This document shows, piece after piece, positions 18,128 to 26,323 of a stretch of DNA of 48,553 bases. The notes under the pieces are model-generated. The model worked only from the letters and a program-made list of their open reading frames with translations, did not search any database and was not told the origin of the DNA. Source of the stretch: CAZDET01 sp964504335. GTDB lineage: Bacteria; Bacteroidota; Bacteroidia; Chitinophagales; Saprospiraceae. The DNA lies in contig CAZDET010000037.1 in assembly GCA_964504335.1 (NCBI GenBank), forward strand, positions 1-48,553, given 5' to 3'. The position numbers and the translations under genes are program-made. Position 1 is the first letter of the stretch. Every line of letters begins with the position of its first letter.

Positions 18128-19888
18128 ATGTCGAAAAACCAGGTACCAGTGACTGCAATTAAGCGATTCTTTCGGCTACTGGCTCCAGATCGCCAGGACA
18201 TATTCCATATCTATGGCTACGCCGTATTTAGCGGTATCGTTACGCTTACGTTGCCGTTGGGTATCCAGGCGATTATCAATCTGATTATGGGAGGCGCTTT
18301 TTCCTCGTCCCTGGTTATTTTGATTGTGATCGTAACGCTTGGTACCCTCTTCGCCGGTTTTCTGCAGGTTATGCAGCTAACGGTGACGGAGACGATCCAA
18401 CGTCGGATATTTGCGCGTTCGGCCTACGAATTTTCGGTCCGATTGCCCCGTCTACGGATCGACCGGGGGTCTAGTGCCTATCCGCCGGAACTGACGAATC
18501 GCTTCTTCGATACCCTTACATTGCAAAAGGGATTGCCGAAGATTTTGGTCGACTTTTCTTCCGCTGCTCTCCAGACGCTGTTCGGTTTGATCCTGATTAG
18601 CTTCTACCATCCGTTCTTTGTGTTCTTCAGTGTTTCGCTGGTCTTGGTGTTGTTTTTGATCTTTCGGTTCACGGGCCCATCCGGGTTATCAACCAGCCTG
18701 CGGGAAAGTAAATACAAGTACAATGTAGCGCATTGGCTACAGGAGGTGGCCAGAGCGATGAGCACCTTCAAATTGGCGAGTAACAGCCAGCTCCCGGTCC
18801 GCAAAACGAATCGTCTGATCGACAAATATCTTCAAGCCCGTGGCCAGCATTTCCGCATTCTGCTCGTGCAGTACGGAGCAGCGGTGGGTTTCAAGACCTT
18901 AATCACCGCGCTGCTACTGGGATTGGGTAGCTATCTGGTTATCAATAATCAGATTGGTATAGGCCAGTTTGTCGCGGCCGAAATTATCGTCCTGCTGATC
19001 CTCAACTCTGTAGAGAAGTTGCTGCTTACCATGGATACGATCTACGACGTGTTGACGGGATTGGAGAAAATTGGATACGTAACCGATTTGCCGCTCGACT
19101 CTCAGGACGGCATTGACTTTTCTCAGGTCGATCAGATAGAGGGGATGGCGGTATCTATGCGCAATCTTAGTGTGGAGGGCCCGAGGCAGAATTCCCATAT
19201 TCTTCACAATATCAACCTGGAAATCCCCTCCGGACAGAAGGTTTGCATTGCGGGATACAACGGCGCAGGTAAAACCACGCTGGTACGAGTAGTAGCGGGG
19301 CTAACGATCGATTATCAAGGGGTATTATCCTACAATGGTCTGCCTGCAAGTAACATCAATGTTGATAGTCTGAGGGCCTATATCGGCGACCACGGCCTGC
19401 AGGAAGATATCTTCCGGGGAAGTCTGATCGAGAACGTCTGTCTGGGGCACGAATCCATTTCGTTCGATCAGGTGCAGTGGGCCATCCGTGAGGTAGGTCT
19501 AGAAGAATTTGTACAGGGACTGGAAGGCGGTTATGACGCAGAATTGGTGCCGGCGGGCCGCAATTTGCCGCAGCACGTAAAAACAAAGCTGCTACTGGCC
19601 CGCAGCCTGGTGTCCAAACCGCGACTGATTGTATTGGAGGATTTTCAGTGGCTGGTGCAGCCGAGTGAGCGAGCCGCTCTGACGCGAGCGTTTGTCGAAA
19701 AAGACCGACCCTGGACCCTGCTTGCGGTGTCGAACGACCCCATTTTTGCTGCGCAGTGCGACCGGGTCGTCCTTCTGGAGGACGGGGAAGTCATCGCTGA
19801 CGGGCCATTCGAACTCATACGACAGAGTAAGCACTTTCCTCAAGTATTTCATTCCACGGAATTCAATAAATCGCCGGTCATTCGGTAA
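18128..19888 (+). CDS. ABC-type export protein with degenerate ATPase domain
   Basis: The product is 586 residues in exporter layout: a membrane domain with about six helices (residues 1-330) fused to a nucleotide-binding domain. There is no C39 peptidase domain. Walker A is intact (GYNGAGKT, residues 376-383). Other motifs are altered. The Q-loop position has Asp421. The LSGGQ signature is replaced by LPQHV (480-484). Walker B ends Glu504-Asp505 instead of Asp-Glu. The switch His is Asn536. It therefore probably binds ATP, but canonical hydrolysis is doubtful. ATG 18128 was preferred over an upstream GTG. It heads an operon with HlyD- and TolC-like genes, so it should be the inner-membrane part of a type-I-like exporter. 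Cargo is unknown. Confidence 0.9.
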   Translation: MSKNQVPVTAIKRFFRLLAPDRQDIFHIYGYAVFSGIVTLTLPLGIQAIINLIMGGAFSSSLVILIVIVTLGTLFAGFLQVMQLTVTETIQRRIFARSAYEFSVRLPRLRIDRGSSAYPPELTNRFFDTLTLQKGLPKILVDFSSAALQTLFGLILISFYHPFFVFFSVSLVLVLFLIFRFTGPSGLSTSLRESKYKYNVAHWLQEVARAMSTFKLASNSQLPVRKTNRLIDKYLQARGQHFRILLVQYGAAVGFKTLITALLLGLGSYLVINNQIGIGQFVAAEIIVLLILNSVEKLLLTMDTIYDVLTGLEKIGYVTDLPLDSQDGIDFSQVDQIEGMAVSMRNLSVEGPRQNSHILHNINLEIPSGQKVCIAGYNGAGKTTLVRVVAGLTIDYQGVLSYNGLPASNINVDSLRAYIGDHGLQEDIFRGSLIENVCLGHESISFDQVQWAIREVGLEEFVQGLEGGYDAELVPAGRNLPQHVKTKLLLARSLVSKPRLIVLEDFQWLVQPSERAALTRAFVEKDRPWTLLAVSNDPIFAAQCDRVVLLEDGEVIADGPFELIRQSKHFPQVFHSTEFNKSPVIR

Positions 19889-19906
19889 TGTTAAATCCCA
19901 CGGATC

Positions 19907-21283
19907 ATGCTCAACATCTCTGAAAACCGCGTAGCTGACTTCCTGCCTGATTGGTGCCACGATCAGGTAATGCGCAATGAACTGCCACCGGCACACCGCC
20001 TACTGAAGTGGTGGCTAATCAGTATTTCCATCCTCATCGTGGTGGTGATGTGCCTGCCCTGGCGGCAGAACGTGCGCGCCGAGGGAGAGGTTACGACACT
20101 ATCTCCACAACACCGACCGCAAACGATCAATGCCACCATTGCCGGCCAGATCGACCAGTGGTACGTGCAAGAAGGGGAAATGGTAACACGAGGCGATACC
20201 ATCGTACACATCCGGGAGGTGAAGACCGAATACTTCGACCCCGACCTGGTAGATCGAACCGCCAACCAGGTGCGCGTAAAATCGGAAGCTATCGGAGCCT
20301 ACGAAAGTAAAGCGGATGCGCTCGCAGCTCAGATTAGTGCACTCCAACAGGAGATGACGCTCAAGCGCTCCCAATTGACAGCCAAAATCGAACAGGTACG
20401 CCTTAAGCTGGAAAGCCAACGCGCCGATTTGAAACAGGCCGAAATCGCCTTATCCATTGCAGAAGCGCAGCGCCTGCGGGCTGATAGCCTCTTTGAGAAG
20501 GGTATCCGATCAAAAACGGAATTGGAAAACCGGCGGCAAAAGGAGCAAGAGGCTAGTGCCAAGTTTGTCTCCGCCACCAACAAGGTGGGGGAGATCGAAC
20601 AGGAGCTGGCCGTAGCACAGCTCGATCTGAATAACGTTGTCAACGAGTATCAGAATAAGATCGCCAAGGCACGTTCTGATCGCTTCAGCACCCTCTCGGA
20701 CCGTTTCAGCGCGGAAAGCGATTTGAACAAAACCCAGGTGGAGTTAGAAAATTACTCCCAACGCCAGCAGCTTTATTACATCATCGCGCCACAGGATGCC
20801 TATATCACCAAGGTGATCAAGCCGGGCATTGGCGAAATATTGAAGGAAGGCGAGCAGTTGGTCACTATCATGCCGGCCGATTACCGGCTGGCCGTTGAGA
20901 TGTACATACGGCCCGTCGATTTGCCGCTTTTTAAGTTAGGACAGGAAGTGCGGTTTCAATTCGATGGCTGGCCGGCCATCGTCTTTACCGGCTGGCCTAA
21001 CTTGACGATCGGAGTCTTCAGCGGGGAGGTGGTCGCTATCGATAACACCATCAGCCAAAACGGAAAGTACCGATTACTGGTAGGGCCAAAGCCGGGAGCA
21101 GAACCCTGGCCGGACGCCTTGCGTCCGGGCTCGGGAGCAATGGGTATTGCTTTGTTGAGACGGGTGCCGGTGTGGTACGAATTGTGGCGGCAACTCAACG
21201 GCTTCCCGCCTGATTTTTACGGGAGCAGTGAGAAATCGGAAGAGAAGATCAAAACCAAAGCACCGCTAAAATCGGTCAAGTAA
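19907..21283 (+). CDS. HlyD-family periplasmic adaptor
   Basis: The 458-residue product is a membrane fusion protein. A cytoplasmic N-terminus of about 30 residues and one transmembrane helix (about 33-52, LLKWWLISISILIVVVM) come first. A lipoyl-like half domain follows (AEGEVTTLSPQ to QEGEMVTRGDTIV), then a long coiled-coil hairpin rich in Gln, Glu and Lys (about 110-280), the second lipoyl half (APQDAYITKV), and a beta-barrel domain. It should bridge the ABC protein and the TolC-like channel. It starts 18 nt after the ABC gene, and its stop TAA shares one base with the next ATG, implying translational coupling. Confidence 0.93.
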   Translation: MLNISENRVADFLPDWCHDQVMRNELPPAHRLLKWWLISISILIVVVMCLPWRQNVRAEGEVTTLSPQHRPQTINATIAGQIDQWYVQEGEMVTRGDTIVHIREVKTEYFDPDLVDRTANQVRVKSEAIGAYESKADALAAQISALQQEMTLKRSQLTAKIEQVRLKLESQRADLKQAEIALSIAEAQRLRADSLFEKGIRSKTELENRRQKEQEASAKFVSATNKVGEIEQELAVAQLDLNNVVNEYQNKIAKARSDRFSTLSDRFSAESDLNKTQVELENYSQRQQLYYIIAPQDAYITKVIKPGIGEILKEGEQLVTIMPADYRLAVEMYIRPVDLPLFKLGQEVRFQFDGWPAIVFTGWPNLTIGVFSGEVVAIDNTISQNGKYRLLVGPKPGAEPWPDALRPGSGAMGIALLRRVPVWYELWRQLNGFPPDFYGSSEKSEEKIKTKAPLKSVK

Positions 21284-22686
21284 TGATCAGACGCACCATT
21301 ATTCTTCTGTCCCTCCTGGTGAGTGCGGCATCGATGAATGCGCAGCCGGGTGATACGGTCGTTTTGACTTTGGACCGCCTACTAGACCAGGTGCGGCAGT
21401 TTCATCCGACTGCCCGTCGGGCAGATTTGTCCATACGGTCGGCTCAGGCCGGCATTCTGGCAGCGCGAGCTGCCTTCGATCCGAAGTTGGGGGCGAATAT
21501 CGATCGCAAGTCGTTCGATGGTAGTACCTACTACAGTTATGGGTATTCGGAAATTAAAATGCCCACCATTTTAGGGGTCAATGTAAAGACGGCTTTTGAG
21601 GCTACAGAAGGTATTTTTCTAAATCCGGAAGCAACGCTCCCTTCTGCCGGTCAGGCCATTTTTGGCGTAGAATTGCCCCTGCTGCGCGGGCTGTGGATCG
21701 ACGAACCGCGCTATCAGTTTCGTACGGCGCAGCAGGAGCGGGTGGTGCGCGAAGCGGAAGCGGTGGCCACTGTAAACGACTTGCAGTTTGACGCCACCAA
21801 GGCCTACTTCAATTGGGTATACACCTACTATGCCGCGCAAATCACGGAGCGCGTGCTGGTGGCCAGCCTCGAAAACTACCGCGCCGTGGCGGAAGGCTAC
21901 GAGACGGGCGATCAACCGGCCATCGATACCCTGGAGGCCATTCTTCAAGTGCAAAGCCACCAGGTCGATCGCGATCAGGCGCTGGTTGATTTGGAGAATG
22001 CCACGGCTATGCTGAGCGTCTATTTGTGGAACGCCGACGGTCAGATGGACCGCACCAATTGGAGGCCCGAGCCACCCGAACAGTCATTCCTCCCGGTTGA
22101 CTTTTTGGCTACGGCGAGCCAGCGGATCTTCCAACATCCCCAACTGCGGAGTAGTCGGGCCAAACTCGAACAACTCTCCATCGAAGAACGGTGGAAACGC
22201 GAGCAATTCAAGCCGCAACTCGACTTCGAATACAATTTTCTGGGAGATGGATTCCGCCTGGTAGGAGAAGACAATCCGCTAACCACTCGCAATCTACTAC
22301 TCGATAATTACAAGCTGGGAGTCCAGTTTTCTATACCGTTGTTTTGGCGAAAAGCCCGCGCCGGCCTCGAACAGACCGAGCTAAAGATCGCCGATACCGA
22401 CTGGCAGCTCCGCCAAAAGGAGCAAGATCTGCGCGCCAAATTGGCGATCTACCAACAGCGTTTCGAGACCATCTCCAACCAGATTCAAACGTTTCAGAGT
22501 GCTGTGGATGGATACGGGACGCTCCTCGAAGCCGAACGCGAAATATTCCGGCTTGGGGAAAGCTCCGTCTTCCTGCTCAACAGCCGTATCCAAAAGCTCC
22601 TGGAGGCCGAGTTGAAGCTCCTGAAGCTGCAAACTGAACTCCGTAAAGCCGAAATGGGGCTGAGGTGGTCTACTGCATCTTTCTAA
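21283..22686 (+). CDS. TolC-family outer membrane channel protein
   Basis: The 467-residue product has a cleavable signal peptide (RRTIILLSLLVSAASMNAQ). It shows the repeated alpha-helical/beta-strand organisation of outer-membrane efflux proteins. A first repeat starts TLDRLLDQVRQFHPTARRADLSI. A second begins around SQRIFQHPQLRSSRAKLEQL, with membrane strands in PKLGANI and LDFEYNF. It should trimerise into the outer-membrane exit duct for the exporter encoded by the two preceding genes. Its start codon overlaps the HlyD stop by one base. The convergent hypothetical gene ends only 9 nt downstream, with no visible terminator between them. Confidence 0.92.
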   Translation: MIRRTIILLSLLVSAASMNAQPGDTVVLTLDRLLDQVRQFHPTARRADLSIRSAQAGILAARAAFDPKLGANIDRKSFDGSTYYSYGYSEIKMPTILGVNVKTAFEATEGIFLNPEATLPSAGQAIFGVELPLLRGLWIDEPRYQFRTAQQERVVREAEAVATVNDLQFDATKAYFNWVYTYYAAQITERVLVASLENYRAVAEGYETGDQPAIDTLEAILQVQSHQVDRDQALVDLENATAMLSVYLWNADGQMDRTNWRPEPPEQSFLPVDFLATASQRIFQHPQLRSSRAKLEQLSIEERWKREQFKPQLDFEYNFLGDGFRLVGEDNPLTTRNLLLDNYKLGVQFSIPLFWRKARAGLEQTELKIADTDWQLRQKEQDLRAKLAIYQQRFETISNQIQTFQSAVDGYGTLLEAEREIFRLGESSVFLLNSRIQKLLEAELKLLKLQTELRKAEMGLRWSTASF

Positions 22687-22695
22687 TGGGGTAAT

Positions 22696-23232
22696 TCATT
22701 TACGCATTTCCAACTGCCGCTTGCGATCTTCCAGCCCGTGAAACCGGATGAGGTGGTCGGGGTGCGATTCGTTGTAGATGTACAGGATGAGTTGCGATTT
22801 TTTGCGGCGGTCTTTTGGAAAGAGAATTTTTATGGGATTGTGTGCGTAGCCATTATCGCCAAACAGCATCATCTGGCCGCGGTTAGAGGGATGACGGAAT
22901 AGTAGTAATTCTTCAGCATTCTTTGGGAGGGGGATTTCTCCGTAGCCTTCCTGTTTCAGAAAATCCCGAATCATATCCAGGGAAGCGTCGAGTTTGGAAC
23001 CATTGAAAACGCACCGATATTCGTAACCATCGGAGGTGCCGCCCTCGTATTCGGAGCCTGCCTCGGGGAAGCGGCGGCGCATCCGGCCGGAGGGGCGCAG
23101 TGGGATCACTTCTTCCACCCGATCGGTTGAATTAGAAGCAGCTACTACCGGTTCCTCCGCTTCCGCTGATTGGTAGGAAGCCACGAAAATGGGCCGCCCG
23201 GCCCGGCTAAGTGCCATTTGCCGATTGGACAT
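22696..23232 (-). CDS. Hypothetical protein, 178 residues
   Basis: I do not recognise this family. The N-terminal 65 residues are low in complexity, with Ala/Glu/Ser and basic stretches (RMRRRF), and look disordered. The C-terminal 100 residues look folded, with YEYRCVFNGSKLDASLDMIRDFL, then FGDNGYAHNPIKILFP and a basic/hydrophobic end. There is no signal peptide or membrane segment. I chose ATG 23232 over a TTG six codons upstream. A perfect TAnnTTTG box is 49 nt upstream, and the gene is divergent from the WG-repeat gene. The gene is probably real because of its promoter, neighbour spacing and amino-acid composition. Confidence 0.75.
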   Translation of the reverse strand: MSNRQMALSRAGRPIFVASYQSAEAEEPVVAASNSTDRVEEVIPLRPSGRMRRRFPEAGSEYEGGTSDGYEYRCVFNGSKLDASLDMIRDFLKQEGYGEIPLPKNAEELLLFRHPSNRGQMMLFGDNGYAHNPIKILFPKDRRKKSQLILYIYNESHPDHLIRFHGLEDRKRQLEMRK

Positions 23233-23281
23233 AAGAACGGATTTGGTCAAACAAAATCGTGCGTAAACTCTCGGTACTGTA

Positions 23282-23289
23282 CAAATTTA
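23282..23289 (-). promoter_or_regulatory. -7 box for the hypothetical gene
   Basis: The reverse complement reads TAAATTTG, a perfect TAnnTTTG. At the 20-nt spacer distance the -33 trinucleotide is CTG rather than TTG. It is adjacent to the divergent promoter at 23298-23329. Confidence 0.5.
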
Positions 23290-23297
23290 TGCAATTT

Positions 23298-23329
23298 TTT
23301 GTTTTAAAACAGGGCGATTGTTGAATTTG
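23298..23329 (+). promoter_or_regulatory. Promoter for the WG-repeat gene
   Basis: TTTG (23298-23301), a 20-nt spacer and TGAATTTG (23322-23329) match the Bacteroidota consensus at all but one position. The predicted leader is about 65 nt. Confidence 0.55.
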
Positions 23330-23403
23330 ATGCGAAGAACCGGCAGCAACAGGACTTCGATGCCCTATAGAAAGGCAGTGGAAGGTGTATCTTCGCGCCG
23401 GTT

Positions 23404-24447
23404 ATGAATCATGCAACCCGTTATATTATCCGGCATCTCGGTCGATATGGCTTCATCAGCCGCGATGGAGCAATTGCCATTCAGCCACAGTATTTGGCCG
23501 TAGAAGAGTTTGAGGAAGGGTTTACCAGGGTGCAGTTGTTGGATCACTGGGTGCATTTAGACCACCTTGGCCGGCCACTGCTCAAGCATTTATTTCGCCA
23601 GATCCGGCACTTTTCCGAACAGCGAGCGGCCGTACAATTGGCACAGCGCTGGGGATTCATCGATCCGACGGGTAATGTATGCATCCCGTGTCAGTACGGC
23701 TCCGTAGGGCGATTTCACCAGGGCTTGGTAGCCGCCGGCCAGGAAGGGCGCTGGGGGTTTCTCGATCTGGAAGGTCGGTGGGCCATCGATCCCGTGTATG
23801 ACTACGCCCACGATTTTCACTACGACCGGGCACCAGTTCGATTGAGTAACCGCTACGGCTACATCGATCCGGATGGAGAGTGGATCATCGAGCCTCAGTT
23901 TCATCTCTGTTTGCCGTTTCAGTCGGCATCGGTGGCCATTGTGGTGAAGGACAATCGTTGGGGTATTGTCAGCCGTGACGGAGACGTAATCTTACCGCCC
24001 CGTTTTTCCTGGCACCAGGACCAGCCTCCAAGCGGATTTTACCAGGGCCGGTGTGCCTATCAGCAAGGCTCTCAATTTGGATTTTTGAACGATCAGGGCC
24101 AGCCGATTATTCCGGCCCGATACGAATGGGTAGGCGACTTTAGTGACCAGCGCGCCATGATAACGGAAAACGATCGCTACGGCTACATCGATCTGCTCGG
24201 AGAAGTGGTCATACCACCTGATTTCTCGGATGCGGCCTTATTCAGCGAAGGATTGGCGGCGGTGCAAAGTGCGAAGAATGGGAAGTGGGGCTACATTGAT
24301 CGACAGGGAAACTGGCAAATTGAAGCGCGTTTCGACCTGGCGGAAAACTTCCGTGACGGCTTGGCACGGATTAGCGTCGGGCATCAATGGCAATACGTCG
24401 ATCCCGCAGGGAAGGTCATCTGGGCGGAGGCAGGGGAAATTGATTAG
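23404..24447 (+). CDS. WG-repeat protein
   Basis: The 347-residue product consists almost entirely of WG repeats (PF14903 type). About ten copies are spaced roughly 33-36 residues apart, with cores such as RYGFISRDG, RWGFIDPTG, RWGFLDLEG, RYGYIDPDG and KWGYIDRQG. Each unit is a short beta-hairpin followed by I-x-P-x-Y/F. There is no signal peptide, so it is probably cytoplasmic. WG repeats are thought to form a binding scaffold; the partner is unknown. The gene has a good promoter. Its stop overlaps the end of the convergent small CxxC gene by 4 nt. Confidence 0.92.
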   Translation: MNHATRYIIRHLGRYGFISRDGAIAIQPQYLAVEEFEEGFTRVQLLDHWVHLDHLGRPLLKHLFRQIRHFSEQRAAVQLAQRWGFIDPTGNVCIPCQYGSVGRFHQGLVAAGQEGRWGFLDLEGRWAIDPVYDYAHDFHYDRAPVRLSNRYGYIDPDGEWIIEPQFHLCLPFQSASVAIVVKDNRWGIVSRDGDVILPPRFSWHQDQPPSGFYQGRCAYQQGSQFGFLNDQGQPIIPARYEWVGDFSDQRAMITENDRYGYIDLLGEVVIPPDFSDAALFSEGLAAVQSAKNGKWGYIDRQGNWQIEARFDLAENFRDGLARISVGHQWQYVDPAGKVIWAEAGEID

Positions 24448-24749
24448 AGCAGCCGCAATTCACGCAGGAAATCGGCGCGCTCCCTGCACAAAAATTCCCG
24501 ACCGATTTCGAACTGGATGTGACGTTCCCGACTGCAAATGGTACATCTACCCCTCACCTGCACATCATTAGAGGAGCTTAACTGGCAGGTCTGCAACACG
24601 AAGCGGGCCGGTTTACGCCGGCAATGGGGACAGCGCCCTTTGTAGAGACGAGCCTTAAAAAAAGGCTCAAAATGAGGGCCCATCAGGAACTGTATATCAT
24701 CAATATTAAGGACAAGGCACGGCCGGGGGTGGCTTTCAGGGGACATCAT
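24444..24749 (-). CDS. Small CxxC (zinc-ribbon-like) protein
   Basis: The 101-residue product has CPHC at about residue 40 and CTIC at about residue 70, a spacing that fits a zinc ribbon or rubredoxin-like knuckle. It also has Cys-rich flanks and many Arg residues. There is no membrane segment. I do not recognise a named family. It lies downstream of and codirectional with the acyl-ACP thioesterase after 120 nt, and its 3' end overlaps the WG-repeat gene tail to tail. Two consecutive ATG codons (24749 and 24746) could start it. The paired Cys motifs make a chance frame unlikely, but support is moderate. Confidence 0.65.
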   Translation of the reverse strand: MMSPESHPRPCLVLNIDDIQFLMGPHFEPFFKARLYKGRCPHCRRKPARFVLQTCQLSSSNDVQVRGRCTICSRERHIQFEIGREFLCRERADFLRELRLL

Positions 24750-24869
24750 AGTACGAATGTATGTTGAGCTTTCTGGTATGCCTCTCCAGAATCAAAATTT
24801 CTGGTAGCTTAAAATGAAACGAGCGGATATTTATTTTTGTTTTAACCACGATCGTTAAACAATATCCCA

Positions 24870-25628
24870 TTATGGGAAATCCACCCAATAGGACCGCATC
24901 GACCCGACGGCTTCTCCCCCGGACAGTTGAAGATGGTGTAGGTAGGTTCGCTCCGGATCTATTTGTTGCTCCCGGGCCAGAAGATGCTGGCCGTACACGG
25001 CTTCTCGCCGAAAAGTCAGCTCCAGCCGCTTGGGAAAATGGGTGGCCAGAAAATCGGGTGGCCGACACTCCAGCATCCACTGTACGTAAAGCACATTGTT
25101 GAGGTGGCTGTTAAAGTCGAGATCGAAGGTGCCAACCCGAAAGGTTTGCTCGGCGTCTACCCGATCGAGTGCAGGCAGCCGAAAATTCGGCTGTGGCAAG
25201 CAATCTTTGGAGCCTGGAGATACCTGATGAATGAAGCGCTCGTGAATCGGCCCCGGAATGCGGCTTACCCGTCGGGTTTCGAGGTGCAGCAACATCCAGG
25301 CAGAGCTACATCGCCCAACCAGTTGCTGGTCCTGATCGAATAAATGAAAATCGCGATAGGCATACAGGCGATCGAATCCCGCCGGATAGGTAAGCACTTC
25401 CAATGCCTCCCCCAATATGGGCAACCGGTCAAGTTCCACGTATTCCCGAAGAAGCACCCACGATACTTTCCATTGTTCCAAATCCCAAATAGAAGCGCCG
25501 TGCGTCAGTACGTTTTGCATAGCCGCCTCCTGCATCAATCGCAGCAGAGCCGGTACCGATAATCTGCGCTGCGCATCAATGTCGTAGGTCCGAATGGGAA
25601 ACCGGATTCGGGTGCTGTAGGGAACCAT
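24870..25628 (-). CDS. Acyl-ACP thioesterase (FatA/FatB type)
   Basis: The 252-residue product belongs to the bacterial acyl-ACP thioesterase family (PF01643), which hydrolyses acyl-ACP to free fatty acid and ACP. It has two hot-dog domains. The first begins IRTYDIDAQRRLSVPALLRLMQEAA. The second carries the catalytic-region signature DLDFNSHLNNVLYVQWMLE (about residues 168-187) with the conserved Asn and His. There is no signal peptide, so it is cytoplasmic. It may supply free fatty acids for membrane lipids. A TAnnTTTG box is 22 nt upstream of the ATG. Confidence 0.93.
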   Translation of the reverse strand: MVPYSTRIRFPIRTYDIDAQRRLSVPALLRLMQEAAMQNVLTHGASIWDLEQWKVSWVLLREYVELDRLPILGEALEVLTYPAGFDRLYAYRDFHLFDQDQQLVGRCSSAWMLLHLETRRVSRIPGPIHERFIHQVSPGSKDCLPQPNFRLPALDRVDAEQTFRVGTFDLDFNSHLNNVLYVQWMLECRPPDFLATHFPKRLELTFRREAVYGQHLLAREQQIDPERTYLHHLQLSGGEAVGSMRSYWVDFP

Positions 25629-25650
25629 GGAGTAGTGTGTCAGGCGCGGG

Positions 25651-25658
25651 CAAAAATA
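25651..25658 (-). promoter_or_regulatory. -7 box for the thioesterase gene
   Basis: The reverse complement reads TATTTTTG, 22 nt before the start codon. A CAA (TTG on the minus strand) is found only at a 25-nt spacer, so the -33 element is doubtful. Confidence 0.4.
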
Positions 25659-25705
25659 ATAACATTTAAATCGCTATACCGAACAACTCTCTGGATTCTC
25701 CATTT

Positions 25706-25718
25706 TAGTACCGTACTA
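25706..25718. promoter_or_regulatory. Perfect 13-bp inverted repeat upstream of the DUF4199-like gene
   Basis: TAGTAC (25706-25711), one base, then GTACTA (25713-25718). It is 49 nt upstream of the ATG at 25768, a plausible operator position. No proof of function. Confidence 0.3.
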
Positions 25719-25767
25719 CCTATCAATACATTAGTTTGTCTATTTAGATCATTTAAAATTTTATACC

Positions 25768-26217
25768 ATGAAACAGTATGCACTTAAATACGCCTTTTAC
25801 ATGGCGGCTGGATTTATTATTCTATTTCTCGTGAGCCACTTCCTGGGCCTCAGCAATCGGTACGATTTGCGGATACTCAACGGAGTTATTCACCTATCGG
25901 GTTTGTACTTTGCTATTAGAGAATACCTGGCCAGCCGGCCGGGAAAGGGCAACAATTTCGTGGCAGGTACGGCAATAGGTATGTATGCGGGCGTCATTGG
26001 CGCTGCTGCTTTTAGCTTTTTCATGTGCTTATTTCTCTACTTCGATTCCGGCTTTATGGCCGAATTACAGGTAGCAACCCCCTTCGGAAAGTATTTGAAT
26101 CCGGTCACAGCTAGTCTATTTATTCTCGTAGAAGGAATCGTAGTGAGCCTGATTGGTTCGTACATTCTTACTCGCGTGATTGACATTCAGTTAATACGTC
26201 AGACGGAAACGGCTTAA
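25768..26217 (+). CDS. DUF4199-like integral membrane protein
   Basis: The 149-residue product has four predicted transmembrane helices (about residues 8-27, 37-51, 68-92 and 112-135). Its pattern of an early F-Y-M-A-A-G helix and a long third helix resembles the Bacteroidota DUF4199 family (PF13858), whose function is unknown. The assignment is from general appearance rather than a diagnostic motif. No enzyme motif is visible. It is a single gene between the thioesterase (divergent) and the YpfJ-like peptidase. Confidence 0.75.
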   Translation: MKQYALKYAFYMAAGFIILFLVSHFLGLSNRYDLRILNGVIHLSGLYFAIREYLASRPGKGNNFVAGTAIGMYAGVIGAAAFSFFMCLFLYFDSGFMAELQVATPFGKYLNPVTASLFILVEGIVVSLIGSYILTRVIDIQLIRQTETA

Positions 26218-26268
26218 CCATCCGAGGATTATCTTTTCTATTCGCGTTCTTTTTTGGTACTGTGTCTG

Positions 26269-26284
26269 GCAAGTGCGAACTTGC
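26269..26284 (+). promoter_or_regulatory. Small hairpin upstream of the zinc peptidase
   Basis: GCAAGT/ACTTGC closes a GCGA (GNRA-type) tetraloop 40 nt before the ATG. It could be a leader structure; no other support. Confidence 0.25.
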
Positions 26285-26323
26285 TCGTGATTCAGTAATA
26301 TTCCTCAATCCAAAAAAAAGCGT

